64,000 bases of DNA, taken from NCBI RefSeq assembly GCF_022410465.1, contig NZ_JAJSON010000007.1, positions 62,001-126,000 on the forward strand. Reading direction: 5' to 3'. Numbering within the stretch: position 1 is the stretch's first letter; every line of letters starts with the position of its first letter. The notes beneath the pieces were generated by a model, which saw nothing but the letters and a program-made list of their open reading frames with translations, did not search any database and was not told the DNA's origin. A program made the position numbers and the translations under genes. Source of the stretch: Christiangramia crocea (GTDB lineage Bacteria; Bacteroidota; Bacteroidia; Flavobacteriales; Flavobacteriaceae). Shown here one piece after another: positions 1-7,995 of this stretch.

Positions 1-222
1 ACTCATCACAGAACCTTTTTAAATCAACGGTCTGGAAACGGAAGAAGTTGCTGGTATAACCGGAGAAAATTCGGAATTTAATTTCATTAAAAATCATCAT
101 TCATCAATCATCAAAATTCATCAGTCATGAAATCGCATATCAAAGTTAACATCAAACAACGGCCAAGGGGTATGTATTACGGTTTAATCCTTAGAAGGCT
201 GGCAGAAACAGTGATTATCAGG

Positions 223-363
223 TGAAAATCCGGCATTTAAAACTGAGGAGCAAGACGGGGAAATCATTCATCAATCAGATTTTTAACTTGAAAGACGTTC
301 TTTCCAGACCCGGACAGTAAAAACCTCAGATTGAATTAGTCAAAGCCGAGTGCCGGATTTTCA
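223..363. repeat. 13-bp perfect inverted repeat flanking a 115-bp interior
   Basis: The arms TGAAAATCCGGCA (223-235) and TGCCGGATTTTCA (351-363) are exact reverse complements. Inside them CTGAGG (243-248) can pair with CCTCAG (324-329), and GAAAG/CTTTC (290-304) makes a small hairpin. The arms are GC-richer than the surroundings. It may be a folded RNA or the remnant of a small mobile element; no target-site duplication was identified. Confidence 0.5.
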
Positions 364-376
364 TTAGATAACAAAC

Positions 377-413
377 ATCAATCATCACATCTCAACAATC
401 AATCATCACATCT
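377..413. repeat. Two copies of a 16-bp repeat, period 21
   Basis: ATCAATCATCACATCT occurs at 377-392 and again at 398-413. Related ATCAATCA strings lie near 100-115 and 265-276. The spacer is only 5 bp, so this is not CRISPR-like; it looks like low-complexity intergenic expansion. Confidence 0.6.
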
Positions 414-428
414 GTATCTTTTTTAACG

Positions 429-466
429 AAAGTACCCGGGTTCATCACCTCAGGGTACTTTTTTAT
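429..466 (+). terminator. Intrinsic terminator
   Basis: A 9-bp perfect stem, AAAGTACCC (429-437) with GGGTACTTT (453-461), has a 15-nt loop and runs into a T-tract on the plus strand. It ends whatever transcript enters from the left, although no plus-strand gene is visible upstream inside the window. Confidence 0.8.
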
Positions 467-552
467 TGATTTAATATCTGGTTTCAAATAAAAAGCAGAT
501 TCCAAAATTCTAAATGTTCGTATATTCAGGCCACCTTTAACACTATCACAAA

Positions 553-2703
553 ATGAACATACAAATAAGAAAAGACCTGGGTATTATATTACTGGTCTCT
601 ATTTTTGGCTGTAACAACAGCCCCGAAACTGTAAATGAAAATGAATCAATGAGTAATCCCTTATTATCAGAATGGAGCGGCCCTTATGAAGGTGTACCCG
701 CATTCGACGAAATGAAAGTAGAGCTTGTGAAGCCTGCAATCAGGAAAGGCATGGAATTACATCTTGCCGAAATAGATAAAATAGCCGGCAACCCTGAGGA
801 ACCAAGTTTTGAGAATACCATTGTCCCGATGGAAGAAGCAGGAAAAGAACTGGAACGAGCCTTTGTTTACTATGGTATTTACAGCAGTAATATTTCAAGT
901 CCTGAATTTAGGGAAGTTCAAAAGGAACTAGCCCCCGAGATCTCAGAGTTCTATTCAAAGATCAGCCAGAATACAGAACTTTTTAAACGTATCAAAACGG
1001 TTTATGAGAACGCTCAGGAAGATTCGCTACCGGCACCAGAGCAACGAACCATAGAGCTTATTTATGAAGAATTTGCCATGCAGGGCGCTAACCTGAATGA
1101 AGAGGATAAGGAGCGCTATGCTGCAATAAATAAGGAACTGTCAGAACTATATACCAGGTTTTCCAATAATGTACTTGCCGATGAAGAAAACTATGTGATC
1201 TATCTCGAAGAGGATCAGCTTGGTGGTCTTCCCGAATCCTATATAAAATCTGCTGCCAAAGCAGCTGCCGACCGGGGGAAGGATGGAAAGTATGCGGTTA
1301 CCAATACCAGGTCTTCCATGGATCCTTTCCTAACCTATTCTACAGAAAGGGATCTCCGTGAAAAAGTTTGGAAAAATTATTACTCCCGTGGCGATAATAA
1401 TGATGAATTTGACAATAACGAGATCATTTCAAAGATCCTTAAATTACGGGATGAACGCGTAGAGCTTTTAGGTTATGATAATTATGCCCAATGGAGACTC
1501 CAGAACAGGATGGCTAAAAATCCTGAAAATGCAATGGATCTTATGATGAAGGTCTGGCCTGCTGCCCTTGCCAGAGTGGAAGAAGAAGTGGCCGATATGC
1601 AAAAGATTGCCGATGCTGAGGGTGCCAATATCACGATCAAACCCTGGGATTATCGCTTCTATGCTGAAAAAGTAAGGAAAGAAAAATATGATCTGGACAG
1701 TGAAGAGGTAAAACAATACCTGGAATTGGGAAATCTCACACAGGCCTTATTCTTTACAGCGGGAGAATTATTCAATTTCAATTTCACCCCTGTTGAAGAA
1801 GGGACTGTACCGGTATTCCATGAGGATGTAAAAGTCTGGGAGGTGACCGATAAGGATTCCGGAGAGATCATCGGCTTATGGTATCTTGACCCATATGCCA
1901 GACAGGGTAAAAGATCCGGAGCATGGGCTACCACCTATCGTGCATACACAAAACTGGAAGGAGAGAAACCTGTACTGGCTTCAAACAACTCCAATTTTAT
2001 AGAACCAGCCCCAGGTGAGCCCGTTCTGGTTTCCTGGGACGATGCTGAGACTTTCTTTCATGAATTCGGGCACGCCCTCCACTTCCTTTCTGCCAATGTG
2101 AAATATCCAACGCTGAATGGAGGAGTTAGGGATTATACTGAATTCCAGTCACAATTGCTGGAAAGATGGTTATATACAGATCAAGTGATCAATCAGTTCC
2201 TCAGACATCATGAAACGAATGAAGTAATTCCTGATGCACTGGTAAAAAAGATTAAGAAAGCATCTACCTTTAACCAGGGCTTTGCTACCACAGAGTTCCT
2301 GGCGTCAGCTATCATGGATATGAAATATCACACCACCGATCCGGAGAATATAGATCCTGATAAGTTTGAAAAGGAAACCCTGAAAGAACTGAATATGCCG
2401 GAAGAGATCGTGATGCGCCACCGCACACCACACTTTGGGCATGTATTCTCGGGGGAGGGATATGCTGCCGGCTATTATGGTTATCTATGGGCAGACGTGC
2501 TTACATCTGATGCTGCCGAGGCATTTGCAGATGCCCCGGGTGGTTTCTATGATAAGGAACTGGCTCATAAACTGGTGAAATATCTTTTTGCGCCAAGAAA
2601 CGCGATGGATCCTGCAGAAGCCTATAAAAAATTCCGTGGAAGGGATGCTAAGATAGACGCTTTAATGAGGGATCGTGGTTTTCCGGTGCCAGAAAATAAT
2701 TAA
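553..2703 (+). CDS. dcp: M3-family peptidyl-dipeptidase (Dcp-like), lipoprotein
   Basis: Zinc metallopeptidase of family M3 (peptidyl-dipeptidase Dcp / oligopeptidase A group), expected to trim dipeptides or degrade short peptides in the periplasm. The protein is 716 aa, the usual length for Dcp. The N-terminus is a lipoprotein signal with lipobox SIFGC, so Cys20 would be lipidated. The catalytic motif HEFGH falls at residues 503-507 (His503 and His507 as zinc ligands, Glu504 as base). The C-terminal FAPRNAMDPAEAYKKFRGRD stretch is typical of the family. The gene stands alone, with intrinsic terminators on both sides. Dcp rather than OpdA is inferred from the overall pattern and the export signal. 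Confidence 0.93.
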   Translation: MNIQIRKDLGIILLVSIFGCNNSPETVNENESMSNPLLSEWSGPYEGVPAFDEMKVELVKPAIRKGMELHLAEIDKIAGNPEEPSFENTIVPMEEAGKELERAFVYYGIYSSNISSPEFREVQKELAPEISEFYSKISQNTELFKRIKTVYENAQEDSLPAPEQRTIELIYEEFAMQGANLNEEDKERYAAINKELSELYTRFSNNVLADEENYVIYLEEDQLGGLPESYIKSAAKAAADRGKDGKYAVTNTRSSMDPFLTYSTERDLREKVWKNYYSRGDNNDEFDNNEIISKILKLRDERVELLGYDNYAQWRLQNRMAKNPENAMDLMMKVWPAALARVEEEVADMQKIADAEGANITIKPWDYRFYAEKVRKEKYDLDSEEVKQYLELGNLTQALFFTAGELFNFNFTPVEEGTVPVFHEDVKVWEVTDKDSGEIIGLWYLDPYARQGKRSGAWATTYRAYTKLEGEKPVLASNNSNFIEPAPGEPVLVSWDDAETFFHEFGHALHFLSANVKYPTLNGGVRDYTEFQSQLLERWLYTDQVINQFLRHHETNEVIPDALVKKIKKASTFNQGFATTEFLASAIMDMKYHTTDPENIDPDKFEKETLKELNMPEEIVMRHRTPHFGHVFSGEGYAAGYYGYLWADVLTSDAAEAFADAPGGFYDKELAHKLVKYLFAPRNAMDPAEAYKKFRGRDAKIDALMRDRGFPVPENN

Positions 2704-2711
2704 TCAATATT

Positions 2712-2736
2712 CACCCCGAAAAATTTCGGGGTGTTT
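2712..2736 (+). terminator. Intrinsic terminator after the M3 peptidase gene
   Basis: CACCCCGAA (2712-2720) pairs with TTCGGGGTG (2725-2733) around a 4-nt loop and is followed by TTT. It lies 9 nt after the peptidase stop codon. A GTG that would lengthen the next gene (2731) sits inside this hairpin, which argues against that start. Confidence 0.85.
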
Positions 2737-2757
2737 AATTATAAATTAATACTCAAA

Positions 2758-4317
2758 ATGAAAAAGATATACTTTCTCCTTCCCCTTCTTTTATTTTATA
2801 TACCTGCATCATTTGGTCAGAATAAAGGAGAAGGGCCCTTTCCCCACCTCATCATACGAGGTGTCACACTTATTAACGGAAATGGTGCTCCGCCAATGGG
2901 TCCCGTAGATATTACCGTGGAGAACAATAAGATCACAGGCATCCATAATGTGGGGTATCCAGGAGTGAAAATAGACCAATCTAAGAGACCAAAGCTGAAA
3001 AAAGGCGGACGAGAACTTGATGCCAGCGGAATGTACCTCCTACCCGGTTTTATCGATATGCATACTCATATTGGGGGAAAGGCACAGGGAGCAACCCCGG
3101 AATATGTTTTCAATCTCTGGCTGGCTCACGGAGTTACCACTGTTCGCGAAGTGGGAGGTCCTGGTATTGACTGGACCCTCGACCTGAAGAAAAAAATTAA
3201 GGCTAAGGAACTGGCAGGTCCCAGGATCATTAGTTACTCTGTTTTTGGCTCAGGAGAAGAGGAACCTATCACCACTACTGAGGAAGCCCGGGAATGGGTT
3301 AGAAAAAATGCTGAAAATGGTGCCGATGGGATAAAATTCTTCGGAGCTTCACCTGCTGTAATGAAAGCCGCTCTGGATGAAAACACAAAGCTTGGCAAAG
3401 GTTCGGCCATGCACCATGCACAGTTGAGCGTGGGACGATGGAATGTACTTAACTCTGCCAAAGCCGGCCTCACTTCAATGGAACACTGGTACGGACTCCC
3501 GGAAGCTCTTTTCGATGATCGTACCGTACAGGACTACCCGCTGGATTATAATTATCTTAATGAACAGCACAGGTTTGCCGAAGCAGGGAAACTCTGGGCT
3601 CAGGCCGCTGGTCCGGACTCGGAACACTGGAAGCAAACCATGGATACATTACTGGCCCTTGATTTCACCCTGGACCCTACTTTCAATATTTATGAAGCCA
3701 GTCGGGATCTGATGCGGGCACGAAGAGCCGAATGGCATGAGACCTATACCCTCCCCTCTTTATGGGAGTTCTATCAACCCAGTAAAATATCCCACGGTTC
3801 CTACTGGCATTACTGGGGAACTGAGGAAGAAGTGGCCTGGAAGGAAAATTTCAGGATCTGGATGCAGTTCGTCAACGAATATAAGAACCGTGGCGGAAGG
3901 GTCACAACGGGCTCTGATTCCGGATTTATATTCCAGCTCTACGGTTTTGCCTACATAAGAGAACTCGAATTACTCCGGGAGGCCGGTTTTCATCCCCTTG
4001 AAGTGATAAGAGCTGCTACATTTAATGGTGCAGAGGCTTTGGGAATGGATGATGAATTAGGTACTGTTGAACCCGGTAAACTGGCAGATTTTGTGATCGT
4101 GGAAGAAAACCCGCTTCAGAATCTAAAGGTACTATACGGGACCGGGGCCATAAAACTCACTGAAGATAATAAGGTGGTTCGCGTAGGTGGAGTTAAGTAC
4201 ACCATTAAGGACGGGATCATCTATGATTCAAAAGCACTGCTAAAAGAAGTTGAAGAGATGGTGGCAAAGGAAAAGGAAGAGCAGAATTTTGAGATCACTC
4301 AACCCGGAATGGATTAA
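2758..4317 (+). CDS. Secreted amidohydrolase (imidazolonepropionase-like)
   Basis: Metal-dependent hydrolase of the amidohydrolase superfamily, in the group of exported imidazolonepropionase-like/prolidase-like enzymes (COG1228). I start it at ATG 2758, which gives a clean Sec signal peptide (KKIYFLLPLLLFYIPASFGQ); the upstream in-frame GTG at 2731 lies in a terminator hairpin. The mature protein shows the metal-binding HTH (His102 and His104 in GFIDMHTHIGG), a later HHAQ, and a metal-ligand Asp in TTGSDSGF. The C-terminal ADFVIVEENPL is the usual composite-sheet ending. Substrate is unknown; dipeptides or cyclic amides are likely. Length (519 aa) is a little longer than simple family members. 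Confidence 0.85.
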   Translation: MKKIYFLLPLLLFYIPASFGQNKGEGPFPHLIIRGVTLINGNGAPPMGPVDITVENNKITGIHNVGYPGVKIDQSKRPKLKKGGRELDASGMYLLPGFIDMHTHIGGKAQGATPEYVFNLWLAHGVTTVREVGGPGIDWTLDLKKKIKAKELAGPRIISYSVFGSGEEEPITTTEEAREWVRKNAENGADGIKFFGASPAVMKAALDENTKLGKGSAMHHAQLSVGRWNVLNSAKAGLTSMEHWYGLPEALFDDRTVQDYPLDYNYLNEQHRFAEAGKLWAQAAGPDSEHWKQTMDTLLALDFTLDPTFNIYEASRDLMRARRAEWHETYTLPSLWEFYQPSKISHGSYWHYWGTEEEVAWKENFRIWMQFVNEYKNRGGRVTTGSDSGFIFQLYGFAYIRELELLREAGFHPLEVIRAATFNGAEALGMDDELGTVEPGKLADFVIVEENPLQNLKVLYGTGAIKLTEDNKVVRVGGVKYTIKDGIIYDSKALLKEVEEMVAKEKEEQNFEITQPGMD

Positions 4318-4355
4318 ATGATCTTTTGAATAGAGAGACTGTTTAAAAAGCAAAT

Positions 4356-4438
4356 CGAGGTGTCATTACGAATGAAGTGAAGTAATCTGTTTTTTGAATA
4401 CAATTATGCAAAGATTGCTTCGTTCCTCGCGGTGACTG
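4356..4438. repeat. Palindromic dispersed repeat (MITE/REP-like)
   Basis: Imperfect inverted repeat: the left arm (about 4360-4387, GTCATTACGAATGAAGTGAA then GTAATCT) resembles the reverse complement of the right arm (about 4412-4436, AGATTGCTTCGTTCCTCGCG then GTGAC). From general knowledge, elements with a GTCATTGCGAGGAACGAAGC-like consensus are scattered through many Bacteroidetes genomes. Only one copy is seen in this window. Confidence 0.6.
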
Positions 4439-4484
4439 ATGAAAAGAACTTTTTACACAGCCTCTTTTTTTCTATTTTCGGGCT

Positions 4485-5057
4485 ATGCACAGACATTTCA
4501 AGATATATAAACCTTACGGCTACCTCAGCCAGTTCATTACCAATCAGAAGAAACCCGGAAAACATAAACTTTTGGGAGAACTGTACGATTTCCCGGAAGG
4601 CACCATGGCTGTAGGAAGACTTGACAAAGATTCAGAAGGCCTGTTACTGTTAACTACCAACGGAAAACTTAGCACTATGATCACAGCGGGGGATTCAGAA
4701 AAGGAATACTATGTTCAGGTGGACGGAGAGATCACTGAAGAAGCAATCAGGAAACTTGAGGAGGGGGTTGATATAAGCATCAACGGCAAAATCTATCATA
4801 CCCTTCCATGTACGGTTGAAAAGCTCTTTAATATCCCCGATTTTCCCGAAAGAACAAAAAAGGTTAGAGACGAGAGGCACGGGCCTACAACCTGGATTAG
4901 TGTCACCCTAACCGAAGGTAAATTCCGCCAGGTAAAGAAAATGACGGCGGCTGTGGGATTCCCTACTCTAAGGCTCGTAAGGGTACGTATCGCCAATGAA
5001 AAACTTGACGATATGAATTCAGGTGAAGTGAGGGAACTTAGAGAAGTGAAGCTTTAG
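4485..5057 (+). CDS. rluE: 23S rRNA pseudouridine synthase, RluE-like
   Basis: RsuA/RluE-family pseudouridine synthase that isomerises a uridine of large-subunit rRNA (U2457 in E. coli). Catalytic motif GRLDKDSEGLLLLT carries the essential Asp at residue 47. The N-terminus YKPYGYLSQF and the C-terminal EGKFRQVKKM motif are diagnostic. At 190 aa it is the short RluE form without an N-terminal S4 domain. The start at 4485 leaves the conserved FKIYKPYG stretch near the N-terminus. The end overlaps the convergent gamma-glutamyltranspeptidase gene by 4 bp. RluE rather than RluB/F is inferred from length and the missing S4 domain. Confidence 0.88.
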   Translation: MHRHFKIYKPYGYLSQFITNQKKPGKHKLLGELYDFPEGTMAVGRLDKDSEGLLLLTTNGKLSTMITAGDSEKEYYVQVDGEITEEAIRKLEEGVDISINGKIYHTLPCTVEKLFNIPDFPERTKKVRDERHGPTTWISVTLTEGKFRQVKKMTAAVGFPTLRLVRVRIANEKLDDMNSGEVRELREVKL

Positions 5058-6766
5058 TATCCGGCAGCCTTTCCATCATAGCTTCTACTATCGGCAGCCC
5101 CAAATATCATCCCGGATTCCTTATCGATATAGATGCCCATCGCCTGTCCCTGAACAGACCTCAGCTCAATTTCATGTCCCATTTCCTGATAGATCCTTTT
5201 AGTATCCGGTGAAAATCCCCAATCCTCAAACCGGGTTACATCGGGTAACCACTGGTGATGAATTCTAGGTGACTCTATGGCCTCAGCTATATTCAGATTA
5301 TAATCTATAACATTCACAATAACCTGTAACACTGTATTTATAATGGTACGTCCTCCCGGAGACCCAATGATCATAACAGGTCTTCCTTCTTTTGCAACGA
5401 TAGTCGGGCTCATACTGGAAAGCATTCTTTTTTCCGGCTCTATCTGATTAGGTTCTGTCCCTATCAATCCCCTGGTATCGGTATGTCCCGGAATAGGATT
5501 AAAATCTCCCATTTCATTGTTAAGTAAAAAGCCTGCACCTTCAACAACAATTTTAGAACCATAGGACTGTTCCAGAGTGTAGGTAAGTGAAACTGCATTC
5601 CCTTCAGGATCTACTATTGAGAAATGCGTGGTTTGGGGACTTTCATATATTAAATGAGCTTCTGAAAAATTTGCTGAATCACTTACTGAAGCTCTGTGTG
5701 GTTCAATGGATTGGCGAAGATCTGCCGCATATTCTTTTGAAGTCAACTTTTCCAAGGGCATAGCCTCATTAAAATCAGGATCGCCCAGGAACAAGGCTCG
5801 GTCTGCATAGGCCCTTCTCATCGCTTCTGTTAAAAGGTGAAGGCTTTCCGCTGAATTATGCCCCTTTTTACTCAGGTCAAAACCTTCAAGAATATTGAGC
5901 ATTTCAATTAATACCGTGCCTCCGGAGCTTGGTGGAGGCATACTAATAATTTCATAGCCGCGGTAAGAACCCTTTATCGGATCCAGTTCCTGTGCTTCAT
6001 AATTACGAAGATCCTCCCGGGTAATAATTCCTCCTTCAGCTTTCATGAAATCGGTCAGTAATCCAGCCGTTTTTCCTTTATAGAACCCATCAGATCCTTT
6101 ATCCCTGATACGCTTAAGCGTTTCCGCCAGGTCTTGCTGAACTAAGGTATCGCCTGATCTTAAAGCAGTTTGTTCATCCTTAAGAAAGATTCTGGCTGTT
6201 GAAGGGTAAACTTCCTTATTTTGGAGCAACCATGTTGAAAAACCTTCTATTTCAGGACTTATGGGGAATCCTTTTTCAGCAATCTCAATTGCCGGTTGTA
6301 CAAGGTCGGCCCATTTCAGCTTGCCATACTTCTGATGAGCTTTGTATAAACCTGCTACCGTACCCGGAACCCCCACTGCCAGTATCCCTTCATGATTGGA
6401 ATTATCCTTTATTTTCCCTTCCTCATCAAGATACATAGTCTTTGTAGCAGCCAATGGGGCTTTCTCCCGGAAATTAAAAGTGGTCGATTCCCCGTTAGCG
6501 CTCTGATAAACCAGGAAACCTCCTCCACCAATATTACCTGCGGAAGGCAAGGTTACCGCCAAAACGAAAGCGGTAGTGACAGAAGCATCCACAGCAGAAC
6601 CTCCACGCGCCATTATATCCCGCCCTGCTTCAGAAGCAAGATAATGACTACTTGATACCATTGCATTTTCAGCACGAACCGGAATACGGCCGCCCTGAGC
6701 GATAATGGGAAAGTTAACTGATAGGACTAGAAAAAAGGAGAATACAAGCCTTGGATAAAGGAGCAT
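5054..6766 (-). CDS. ggt: Gamma-glutamyltranspeptidase
   Basis: N-terminal nucleophile hydrolase that cleaves or transfers the gamma-glutamyl group of glutathione and related peptides in the periplasm. The Sec signal peptide ends near PIIAQGG. The autoprocessing site and new N-terminal nucleophile is Thr379 in QTTHFSIVDPEGNAVS, giving a large subunit of about 350 residues and a small one of about 190. GNIGGGGF near residue 78 and PPPSSGGTV near 280 are family motifs. At 570 aa the length is normal. It lies 61 bp beyond the stop of the heme oxygenase gene on the same strand, so it may be a separate unit or receive read-through; functional linkage to light sensing is not suggested. Confidence 0.95.
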   Translation of the reverse strand: MLLYPRLVFSFFLVLSVNFPIIAQGGRIPVRAENAMVSSSHYLASEAGRDIMARGGSAVDASVTTAFVLAVTLPSAGNIGGGGFLVYQSANGESTTFNFREKAPLAATKTMYLDEEGKIKDNSNHEGILAVGVPGTVAGLYKAHQKYGKLKWADLVQPAIEIAEKGFPISPEIEGFSTWLLQNKEVYPSTARIFLKDEQTALRSGDTLVQQDLAETLKRIRDKGSDGFYKGKTAGLLTDFMKAEGGIITREDLRNYEAQELDPIKGSYRGYEIISMPPPSSGGTVLIEMLNILEGFDLSKKGHNSAESLHLLTEAMRRAYADRALFLGDPDFNEAMPLEKLTSKEYAADLRQSIEPHRASVSDSANFSEAHLIYESPQTTHFSIVDPEGNAVSLTYTLEQSYGSKIVVEGAGFLLNNEMGDFNPIPGHTDTRGLIGTEPNQIEPEKRMLSSMSPTIVAKEGRPVMIIGSPGGRTIINTVLQVIVNVIDYNLNIAEAIESPRIHHQWLPDVTRFEDWGFSPDTKRIYQEMGHEIELRSVQGQAMGIYIDKESGMIFGAADSRSYDGKAAGY

Positions 6767-6827
6767 AAATAAAAATTTAGGAGCTAAACTTAACCAATTT
6801 GTTTTATTATCAGGCGGAAAAAGAATT

Positions 6828-7382
6828 CTAACAATTAGAAAATTCTACATTAAAAGCCTTTTCAAAAAGTTTAAATGTTTCCCGGGCTTTGTTAGCTGCC
6901 AGCTCCTTTTCAGTTTCGCTGAATTCTCTGGATCGCAGAAACTTAAGAAATTCATTCCAGCCTTTCATACTCTCGCGGGTGCCAGTAAAGAAAGTTTGCC
7001 GGGGCAAGTGTTTTAAGGAACTGCAATTTTCCACCTCTTTACCTATGATCATTCCACCCATGGCAGAACCCTCAATAACATAGGCTGCGCCAATCGCTTC
7101 GGCTTCATTCTCGCACCTGAATTTAAATATGGATTCATCCAGATCGTTCACACCCATTTTGGACAGATCCTGCTTTAATCTATTAGATTTATCCCTGGTC
7201 TGGCCGGGAATAAATTCAATAAGATTTCTTTCTACCGCAGAATAGGCTATAAAGTTCTGGTAAAGCAATAACTTATATTCTTCAGGACTTATAGAATGGT
7301 CCATGATTTTATTGGCAAGATTTTCACCTTCCAGTTTTTTATGCAATTCGGCCGTAGCCTCTCTTAATCTATTCAGCATCAT
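6828..7382 (-). CDS. bphO: Heme oxygenase, biliverdin-producing
   Basis: Soluble bacterial heme oxygenase (184 aa) that opens heme to biliverdin, CO and iron. The proximal heme ligand is probably His14 in ATAELHKKLE, and the glycine-rich distal-helix segment is GSAMGGMIIG. The start codon is one of two consecutive ATGs (7382 or 7379) and overlaps the response regulator's end by 14 nt, so the two are translationally linked. It is the last gene of the bacteriophytochrome operon. Known bphO-bphP operons make their own biliverdin chromophore this way, so the role here is chromophore supply rather than iron scavenging, an inference from context. Confidence 0.88.
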   Translation of the reverse strand: MMLNRLREATAELHKKLEGENLANKIMDHSISPEEYKLLLYQNFIAYSAVERNLIEFIPGQTRDKSNRLKQDLSKMGVNDLDESIFKFRCENEAEAIGAAYVIEGSAMGGMIIGKEVENCSSLKHLPRQTFFTGTRESMKGWNEFLKFLRSREFSETEKELAANKARETFKLFEKAFNVEFSNC

Positions 7383-7926
7383 CCTCTATTTTAAACCTGT
7401 TCATGGCCTCCTTGATCTTTCTAATATTATCTACCTGCTCTGCATTATCAGCATTTATCTGGTCAAGATACTCGTAGATCTGGTTCACAGTGATCTTATT
7501 ATTTCTAATACGCTCTCTTAATTCGTCCCTGGCGACCATATTTACAACCACCTTTTTTAAAAAAGGTTCAAGCTTTTCTGCCAGATTATTCATATGTTTT
7601 TTCAGAATATAGCCGGAAGCGCCATTAAGAATGGTATTTGCAGCAAGTTCTTCATCTTGAATAGTTCCAGTTATAAAAATAAATTCAATGTTACTATCAA
7701 AATCCTTGACCAGCTCCATCACATCAAGTCCAGTACAGTTAGGTAGATTATAATCTGAAAGCACCACATCCGGGGCAAAATTTACAAGGTGCTTCCGGCA
7801 ATCCTCCAGATTATCGGTAACCTCTATAACTGGGTCTTCTACTATCTTCCGGATCTGCCGTTTAATTAGATTTACATCTGTTTCAAGATCTTCTACTAAT
7901 AATATGCGAAGGGAAGTTTTGATCAT
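7369..7926 (-). CDS. Response regulator with helical C-terminal extension
   Basis: CheY-like receiver protein of 185 aa. Acidic pocket Glu12/Asp13, phosphoacceptor Asp58 in VVLSDYNLP, Thr86 in FITGT and Lys109 in GYILKK are all present, so phosphorylation should work. Residues about 125-185 form a charged helical tail with no recognised DNA-binding output domain. It sits between the bacteriophytochrome and heme oxygenase genes and is the obvious partner of the phytochrome kinase, of the CheBR-kinase fusion, or of both. Its output is not visible from sequence; protein-protein interaction is the likely mode. Confidence 0.88.
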   Translation of the reverse strand: MIKTSLRILLVEDLETDVNLIKRQIRKIVEDPVIEVTDNLEDCRKHLVNFAPDVVLSDYNLPNCTGLDVMELVKDFDSNIEFIFITGTIQDEELAANTILNGASGYILKKHMNNLAEKLEPFLKKVVVNMVARDELRERIRNNKITVNQIYEYLDQINADNAEQVDNIRKIKEAMNRFKIEDDAE

Positions 7927-7995
7927 TAGATAATTAATTCAGAAATCGGGAATACGAAAATATTACAAAGGCTAATTTCTGGCAATTTTGTTCTG

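Larger units (their letters stand above)
1..428. other. Non-coding, repeat-rich leader region
   Basis: No convincing reading frame is visible in this stretch. It is full of TCATCA/ATCAATCATC-type short repeats and holds inverted repeats at several scales: a perfect 13-bp pair (223-235 with 351-363), a nested 6-bp pair (243-248 with 324-329), and a 9-bp pair GGTCTGGAA at 29-37 with TTCCAGACC at 302-310. A strong intrinsic terminator follows on the plus strand. It could be the 3' end of an upstream transcript or a free-standing structured RNA; I recognise no known RNA family (it does not look like tmRNA or RNase P RNA). Confidence 0.4.

Noticed and set aside
377-413. Short repeats as a CRISPR array
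   Set aside because: Only two copies, 16 bp each with a 5-bp spacer, and no cas genes in the window.
2731-2757. GTG start extending the amidohydrolase by nine residues
   Set aside because: It lies inside the terminator hairpin of the preceding gene, and ATG 2758 gives a clean signal peptide.
4432-4614. 60-codon plus-strand frame before the pseudouridine synthase
   Set aside because: It overlaps rluE in another frame, begins in the dispersed repeat and has no protein-like pattern.
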